Source: Ruminococcus flavefaciens (GTDB taxonomy: Bacteria > Bacillota > Clostridia > Oscillospirales > Ruminococcaceae). Taken from it: a DNA stretch of 9,689 nt. The first letter of the stretch is position 1, and each line of letters opens with the position of its first letter. This document shows positions 6,216 through 9,689 of this stretch, in pieces. A model generated the notes under the pieces. The model saw nothing but the letters and a program-made list of their open reading frames with translations, was not told where the DNA came from and searched no databases. Location of the stretch: assembly GCA_002350065.1 (NCBI GenBank), contig DEDQ01000073.1, positions 2,544 through 12,232 of the forward strand. The letters run 5' to 3'. Made by a program: the position numbers and the translations under genes.

Positions 6216-6656
6216 ATGTTTTGTAAGAACTGCGGAAGTGCTCTTGATCCCAATGCTTCCGTCTGCATTCACTGCGGAGTTCCGAGCGGTCAGGGCAATC
6301 AGTACTGCGCTAACTGCGGAAATCAGCTCCAGCCCGGCGCTGTAGTTTGTATGAATTGCGGTTTTTCTGCTCAGCAGAAGCCTGTTGCAGGTCCAGGGTC
6401 AAAATCAAAGCTTACTGCCGCTCTGCTCGGCTTCTTCCTCGGAGGATTCGGCGCGCATAACTTCTATCTCGGCTATCAGGGAAAGGCTATCGCTCAGCTT
6501 AGCATCGCTATCGCTTCTATCGTGCTCACAACTATCACCTGCGGTATTCTTTTCCCACTTTGCTTTATTTCAAGTACATGGGCACTGGTCGAATCAATAA
6601 TGATACTCGCCGGAAGCATCAACACAGATGCAAACGGTAATCCGCTTGGCGACTGA
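6216..6656 (+). CDS. Zinc-ribbon and TM2 domain membrane protein, copy 1
   Basis: The 146-residue product has two N-terminal zinc ribbons, each made of two CxxC knuckles (Cys3/6 with Cys17/20, and Cys31/34 with Cys45/48). A Gly/Pro/Lys linker (about 50-65) leads to a TM2 domain with two hydrophobic segments (about 66-86 and 92-130). The segments are joined by the family signature GAHNFYLGY (79-87). The tail is GSINTDANGNPLGD. The protein should sit in the cytoplasmic membrane with the zinc ribbons inside. Its function is unknown. The ATG at 6216 was chosen because the protein opens with the first CxxC, as does its paralogue, and the G-rich ribosome site is 8 bases upstream. A longer reading from a GTG at 6105 would cover the leader and has no support. 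The paralogue starts 46 bases downstream with no terminator between, so the two are probably co-transcribed. Confidence 0.92.
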   Translation: MFCKNCGSALDPNASVCIHCGVPSGQGNQYCANCGNQLQPGAVVCMNCGFSAQQKPVAGPGSKSKLTAALLGFFLGGFGAHNFYLGYQGKAIAQLSIAIASIVLTTITCGILFPLCFISSTWALVESIMILAGSINTDANGNPLGD

Positions 6657-6702
6657 CGTCTTATAATTTCGTTAATTATTATTTTTCAGGAGGGTTTATA
6701 TT

Positions 6703-7113
6703 ATGTATTGTAAGAATTGTGGAAGCGCACTCGATAATAACGCAGCCGTTTGTATCCACTGCGGAGTACCTAATGGTCATGGCGAACGTTTCTGCTCTAA
6801 CTGCGGAGCTGAAGTTGCTCCCGGTGCTGCTGTATGTATGGCTTGCGGATACTCACTTTCTGCTCAGAAAGTTGCCGCTCCCGGTGCAAAGTCAAAGATG
6901 ACTGCCGGACTTCTCGGTATTTTCCTCGGAGCTTTCGGTGTTCACAACTTCTACCTCGGCTATAAGGGCAAGGCTATTGCTCAGCTTCTTATAACACTCC
7001 TCAGCTGCTTCATGCTCAGTGAGGTTAGCGCCATCTGGGGTCTCATCGAAGGAATCATGCTCCTCTCAGGAAGCATCAACACTGACGCTGACGGCAACCC
7101 GCTTGGCGACTAA
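6703..7113 (+). CDS. Zinc-ribbon and TM2 domain membrane protein, copy 2
   Basis: This 136-residue protein is a close paralogue of the preceding gene. It has the same two zinc ribbons with cysteines at 3, 6, 17, 20, 31, 34, 45 and 48, the linker, the TM2 signature GVHNFYLGYKGKAIAQL, and an almost identical tail GSINTDADGNPLGD. It is shorter because the second membrane segment lacks about 10 residues present in copy 1. The start is supported by AGGAGGG (6688-6694), 8 bases upstream, a more standard site than that of copy 1. It is the last gene of the unit and is followed by a strong terminator. Shared architecture, length and end motif point to tandem duplication followed by divergence of the membrane part. 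Function is unknown; membrane placement and zinc binding are inferred from the family. Confidence 0.93.
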   Translation: MYCKNCGSALDNNAAVCIHCGVPNGHGERFCSNCGAEVAPGAAVCMACGYSLSAQKVAAPGAKSKMTAGLLGIFLGAFGVHNFYLGYKGKAIAQLLITLLSCFMLSEVSAIWGLIEGIMLLSGSINTDADGNPLGD

Positions 7114-7124
7114 ATACTAAAACT

Positions 7125-7157
7125 AATGCCTTCCGGAATCCGGAAGGCATTTTTTTA
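7125..7157 (+). terminator. Strong terminator between convergent genes
   Basis: An essentially perfect 12-bp stem (7125-7136 with 7140-7151, core ATGCCTTCCGG) has a 3-base loop and runs into a T-tract on the plus strand. It ends the zinc-ribbon/TM2 transcript. The phosphatase gene on the other strand stops inside the T-tract at 7155. On the minus strand the stem is followed by a weaker T-rich stretch, so it may work in both directions. Confidence 0.92.
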
Positions 7158-8336
7158 TTTCATCATGCAATAAATGAAAAGTGTATCATATTCGCTCACG
7201 CCGTTTACGGTCTCGCGGAAGGTTATCTCTGCCCTCTCGGCAGGAGTTACCTTGTATTCAGTTCCGGAAACAGCTATCGTAACGGCATCTCCTTCAACAT
7301 CTACGATGTCAAAATCCATGATGCCAGCCTGAAATCCCCATAGCCCGAGCAAGTCGAGCTGGACTCTGCCGACATATGCTTCAAGTTCGCCTCTCTGCAT
7401 ATAATCGTCCGAGCTGTTAGCCGCACCGAAATTTCCTACACGCAGGATACGCAGATACGGTGACTTTTTCTTCTCAAAAAGCTCTGGAGATGCTTTTACA
7501 GCGTCAATATCGACTATATATGCTATAGACATATCATCGCCGCTTCCCTGAGCCGACAGCTCCGGCAGATACTCATTAAGCTCTGCACAAGCCTGCTCCT
7601 CGTCCTCAGTTGCAAACGTGGAAAGCACAAGTCTGTAGAAATCGTGGTGATATTTCGGGCTCGCGAACGAATCGTCTATGCCGTCGCTTCCGAGAAAGAC
7701 CGCTGCAGGAAGCTCACGGCTGAAAAAGTACCTGAATTCAGACACAGCCGAAGGCGAACAGATAGAGGTGGTAACATTGTTGTAGCACATCTCGTCCCAC
7801 GGGATAGGCTCTGAAGCTTCTCCGTCCCTGCTGAAAGAAACACATTTGCCGTCGCCGATGTGAATCCCGAACCAATAGCTGTCAGTTATTATAGCTCCGA
7901 TAAGCGTAGCTCCGTATGCTGAGTGAAGATCCTTGCCATTTTCATAGTGGGCACGGGCATGGTCGGTCACATTTGCCATTTCCTCGTCTGAAAACGGCTC
8001 GCCGGATAAATCGTTCTCGACAAGCTTGTTCCAGTCCTCAACGACCTTGCTCATGAAACATTTTATAAGATCGTATATTTTTTCGTCATCGCATTGCGCA
8101 AGCTCGTCAGCGTATCCGCTCTCTGCTCCAAACGCTTCGTCAGCGCATTTACAAAAGCATTCGACCGCAAAACGGCTTCCGCGGTCGGAACGGAAAAAGT
8201 CTCCGCTGCCGTGACCATCGCTCACCACCGCAAGCTTATATCTTTCATTGCTGACACTTGCCGAGCAATCCTGACATACTCTTCCGCTGAAAATGTGCGA
8301 CGCGCCAATGCTTGTAGAATTATAAGCACGGTACAT
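7155..8336 (-). CDS. PP2C-type (PPM) serine/threonine phosphatase-like protein
   Basis: The 393-residue product carries the metal-dependent PP2C motifs in order: a QD near 22-23, SDGHGSG (39-45) with metal ligand Asp40, YGATLIGAI (141-149), HIGDG (159-163), LGSDGIDDSF (215-224) and SGDDMSIAYI (265-274). It should therefore be an active Mn/Mg protein phosphatase, or a phosphatase for another phospho-substrate. It has no signal peptide or membrane segment. The last 100 or so residues (about 285-393) lie beyond the catalytic fold and were not recognised. The ATG at 8336 is preferred over in-frame GTG (8345) and TTG (8348) because GGTGA lies 5 bases before it. No kinase or von Willebrand-type partner gene, often found near such phosphatases, is in the window. 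The gene has its own promoter and converges on the TM2 operon, so no shared function can be claimed. Confidence 0.88.
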   Translation of the reverse strand: MYRAYNSTSIGASHIFSGRVCQDCSASVSNERYKLAVVSDGHGSGDFFRSDRGSRFAVECFCKCADEAFGAESGYADELAQCDDEKIYDLIKCFMSKVVEDWNKLVENDLSGEPFSDEEMANVTDHARAHYENGKDLHSAYGATLIGAIITDSYWFGIHIGDGKCVSFSRDGEASEPIPWDEMCYNNVTTSICSPSAVSEFRYFFSRELPAAVFLGSDGIDDSFASPKYHHDFYRLVLSTFATEDEEQACAELNEYLPELSAQGSGDDMSIAYIVDIDAVKASPELFEKKKSPYLRILRVGNFGAANSSDDYMQRGELEAYVGRVQLDLLGLWGFQAGIMDFDIVDVEGDAVTIAVSGTEYKVTPAERAEITFRETVNGVSEYDTLFIYCMMK

Positions 8337-8378
8337 AATCGTCACCAACCCAATTTCCCAGATTAAACATCATCTTTT

Positions 8379-8407
8379 ATCATATCACAATTCCGCTTGC
8401 AAATCAA
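8379..8407 (-). promoter_or_regulatory. Probable promoter of the PP2C gene
   Basis: On the minus strand a -35 box TTGATT (8402-8407) and a -10 box TATGAT (8379-8384) are separated by 17 bases. Transcription should start near 8372, giving a leader of about 36 bases. It lies just past the terminator of the upstream gene, which suits an independent transcript. Confidence 0.72.
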
Positions 8408-8434
8408 CCGTATTTCAAAATATATTAGTATTTT

Positions 8435-8471
8435 AACAAAAGGTCTCCCACAGCAGATGCTGCAGGAGACC
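8435..8471 (-). terminator. Factor-independent terminator after the sensor/GGDEF gene
   Basis: On the minus strand GGTCTCC pairs with GGAGACC (7 bp), and the helix continues inward with TGCAGCA against TGCTGTG, including two wobble pairs, leaving a tiny loop. A T-rich stretch (TTTTGTT) follows. It begins 6 bases past the stop codon and separates this gene from the PP2C gene. Confidence 0.9.
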
Positions 8472-8477
8472 ATGGGA

Positions 8478-9689
8478 TCACTTCTGATTCATATCAGTGA
8501 GGGTTATCTGTCCTGTGAATCTGTTTACAGCGTCCTTGAGAACTGTTATAACTGAAGTGTTGATGTCGCTGTTCTTTCTTACAACTGATGTCCTGAACTT
8601 GAACTGAAGCTTGCCGATAGGTGAATTCTGTCTGCCTGTGAGACGGTTGTATGCGTCCTTGACTGTATCAAGTATCTCATCGGCTGTATTGCTGTTTGCC
8701 TGTACAGCAACTACGAATTCATCTGAACCTGTACGGTATATCTTGCTTCCTCTGAATACCTGACGAAGAACGTCAACAGTTCTTACAAGCAGCCAATCGC
8801 CTGTATCGTTTCCGTACTGTGAGTTAACAGCGCTGAAATCAGCTATATTGAACATTACAAAATAGTACGGATTATTCGCTGTAGGCTTCATCTCTTCTGT
8901 ATCCATTGAGAAGGATACTCGGTTGTTTACATCTGTGAGAACGTCCTTGAACATCGCTGTATAGAGCGAATCCTTGGTCTTGTTGTTCTTCACGATAGAT
9001 GCGGCGAGCTTCTGGTTTACCTGCTCCTGCTTCCTGTTGATGAAGTAGAATACTACCATGAGAACTATGATAACTACCGCGAATATGAGCATATAGATAC
9101 GCATTACCTTTGTAAGTGCTAATACCTCGCTCTTGGTATCGTCGAGCATGAGTATCCAGCCATACTGAGGAATGTATGAATATGCTGAAATGTATTTCTC
9201 TCCGCCCTTTTCATAGAAGAATTTTCCGTCCTGCTCGGTCAGCTTGCCGCCGAGTGACTTACAGAGCTTTTTGATCTCCTTGCTGTCAGTTACTGTGTTT
9301 ACAAGCTTGGAATCGGGACTGAAAATATACTTTGAATCCTTTACATTGACCATGCAGTATGTTGAATTCTCGAAGCCCTTTGTAGAGAGATCGTCAAGGC
9401 TCTTTACGAGCTTGTCGGTATAGATTCCCAAACCAACAAAGCCGATAGGCTGACCGTCTGCGTCATATACTGCCTTATACATCGAAACGATCTGACGTCC
9501 GGACGCAGGTGAAATAATGATGCCGGTGTTATAAACGCCGTTTCCTGCGGCAAGAAGTGAATCCTGAAGCTGTTTGAGAGCCTCTGCCTTGGTTTCCTTA
9601 GGTCTTGTGACCATTCCTACAGATTCTTTATTTGTATGTGCGATACACTTGGTTTCCCATGTGCCTATCCACAGACCTTCTACGTTATC
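8478..9689 (-). CDS. Membrane sensor with Cache-like region and degenerate GGDEF domain (5' end cut by window edge)
   Basis: The frame stays open to the right edge, giving 403 C-terminal residues; an internal ATG at 9614 is not the start. Visible residues 1 to about 190 resemble the outer part of a Cache sensor, with VEGLWIGTWET near the edge, GQPIGFVGLGIYTDKL in the middle and the closing IPQYGWILMLDD. A membrane helix follows (about 194-217), then a short charged linker and a GGDEF-type domain. That domain keeps LTDVNNR, the Asn of SAVN and the GND..GD block, but reads GSDEF (321-325) instead of GGDEF. The first metal-binding Asp, usually in a D-x-D-x-F-K motif, is replaced by Asn in NIADFS. 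The usual C-terminal ADxALYxAK is lost (LKDAVNRF instead). Family members make cyclic di-GMP; this one probably does not and may bind a nucleotide or another protein. Its missing N-terminus likely holds the first membrane helix. Confidence 0.88.
   Translation of the reverse strand, partial: DNVEGLWIGTWETKCIAHTNKESVGMVTRPKETKAEALKQLQDSLLAAGNGVYNTGIIISPASGRQIVSMYKAVYDADGQPIGFVGLGIYTDKLVKSLDDLSTKGFENSTYCMVNVKDSKYIFSPDSKLVNTVTDSKEIKKLCKSLGGKLTEQDGKFFYEKGGEKYISAYSYIPQYGWILMLDDTKSEVLALTKVMRIYMLIFAVVIIVLMVVFYFINRKQEQVNQKLAASIVKNNKTKDSLYTAMFKDVLTDVNNRVSFSMDTEEMKPTANNPYYFVMFNIADFSAVNSQYGNDTGDWLLVRTVDVLRQVFRGSKIYRTGSDEFVVAVQANSNTADEILDTVKDAYNRLTGRQNSPIGKLQFKFRTSVVRKNSDINTSVITVLKDAVNRFTGQITLTDMNQK

Noticed and set aside
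8337..8348. Upstream TTG or GTG starts for the PP2C gene
   Set aside because: The GGTGA ribosome site overlaps the GTG and is placed correctly only for the ATG at 8336.
8478..9614. Treating the ATG at 9614 as the true start of the sensor gene
   Set aside because: The same frame continues 25 codons without a stop to the window edge and includes conserved-looking sensor sequence, so the gene is cut rather than starting there.

Overview
The window looks like chromosomal DNA from a Gram-positive anaerobe of the Clostridia, most likely Ruminococcus or a close relative. This is inferred from strong GGAGG-type ribosome binding sites, consensus sigma-A promoters, factor-independent terminators, tandem zinc-ribbon/TM2 proteins and a B. 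subtilis-like rib gene order. No 16S or other decisive marker is present. No mobile element, CRISPR array, tRNA or rRNA was found.

Layout. Positions 1-1373 (minus) hold most of asnB, glutamine-dependent asparagine synthetase, cut by the left edge and read from its own promoter at 1409-1437. Positions about 1459-5957 (minus) form one riboflavin operon: consensus promoter, FMN riboswitch, probable terminator, ribD, ribE, ribBA, ribH, then a HAD-superfamily phosphatase gene whose ATG overlaps the ribH stop codon, and a strong terminator. Positions 6046-7157 (plus) form a divergent two-gene unit encoding paralogous zinc-ribbon/TM2 membrane proteins, ending in a strong terminator. Converging on it from the right is a PP2C-type phosphatase gene (7155-8336, minus) with its own promoter. 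At the right edge is a partial membrane sensor gene (8478-9689, minus) with a Cache-like sensor region, one membrane helix and a degenerate GGDEF domain.

How the genes work together. RibBA (GTP cyclohydrolase II plus DHBP synthase), RibD (deaminase/reductase), RibH (lumazine synthase) and RibE (riboflavin synthase) supply every dedicated riboflavin step except one: dephosphorylation of the RibD product. The HAD enzyme translationally coupled to ribH is a natural candidate for that step, and this is the most useful functional lead here. FMN made from the product would shut the operon off through the riboswitch.

The right half is a separate neighbourhood of membrane and signalling genes with no visible link to riboflavin. 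No clearly new multi-gene system is evident. The best leads are the HAD enzyme, the structured riboswitch leader, the GGDEF domain that appears to have lost catalysis, and the duplicated zinc-ribbon/TM2 pair with its structured 5' leader.
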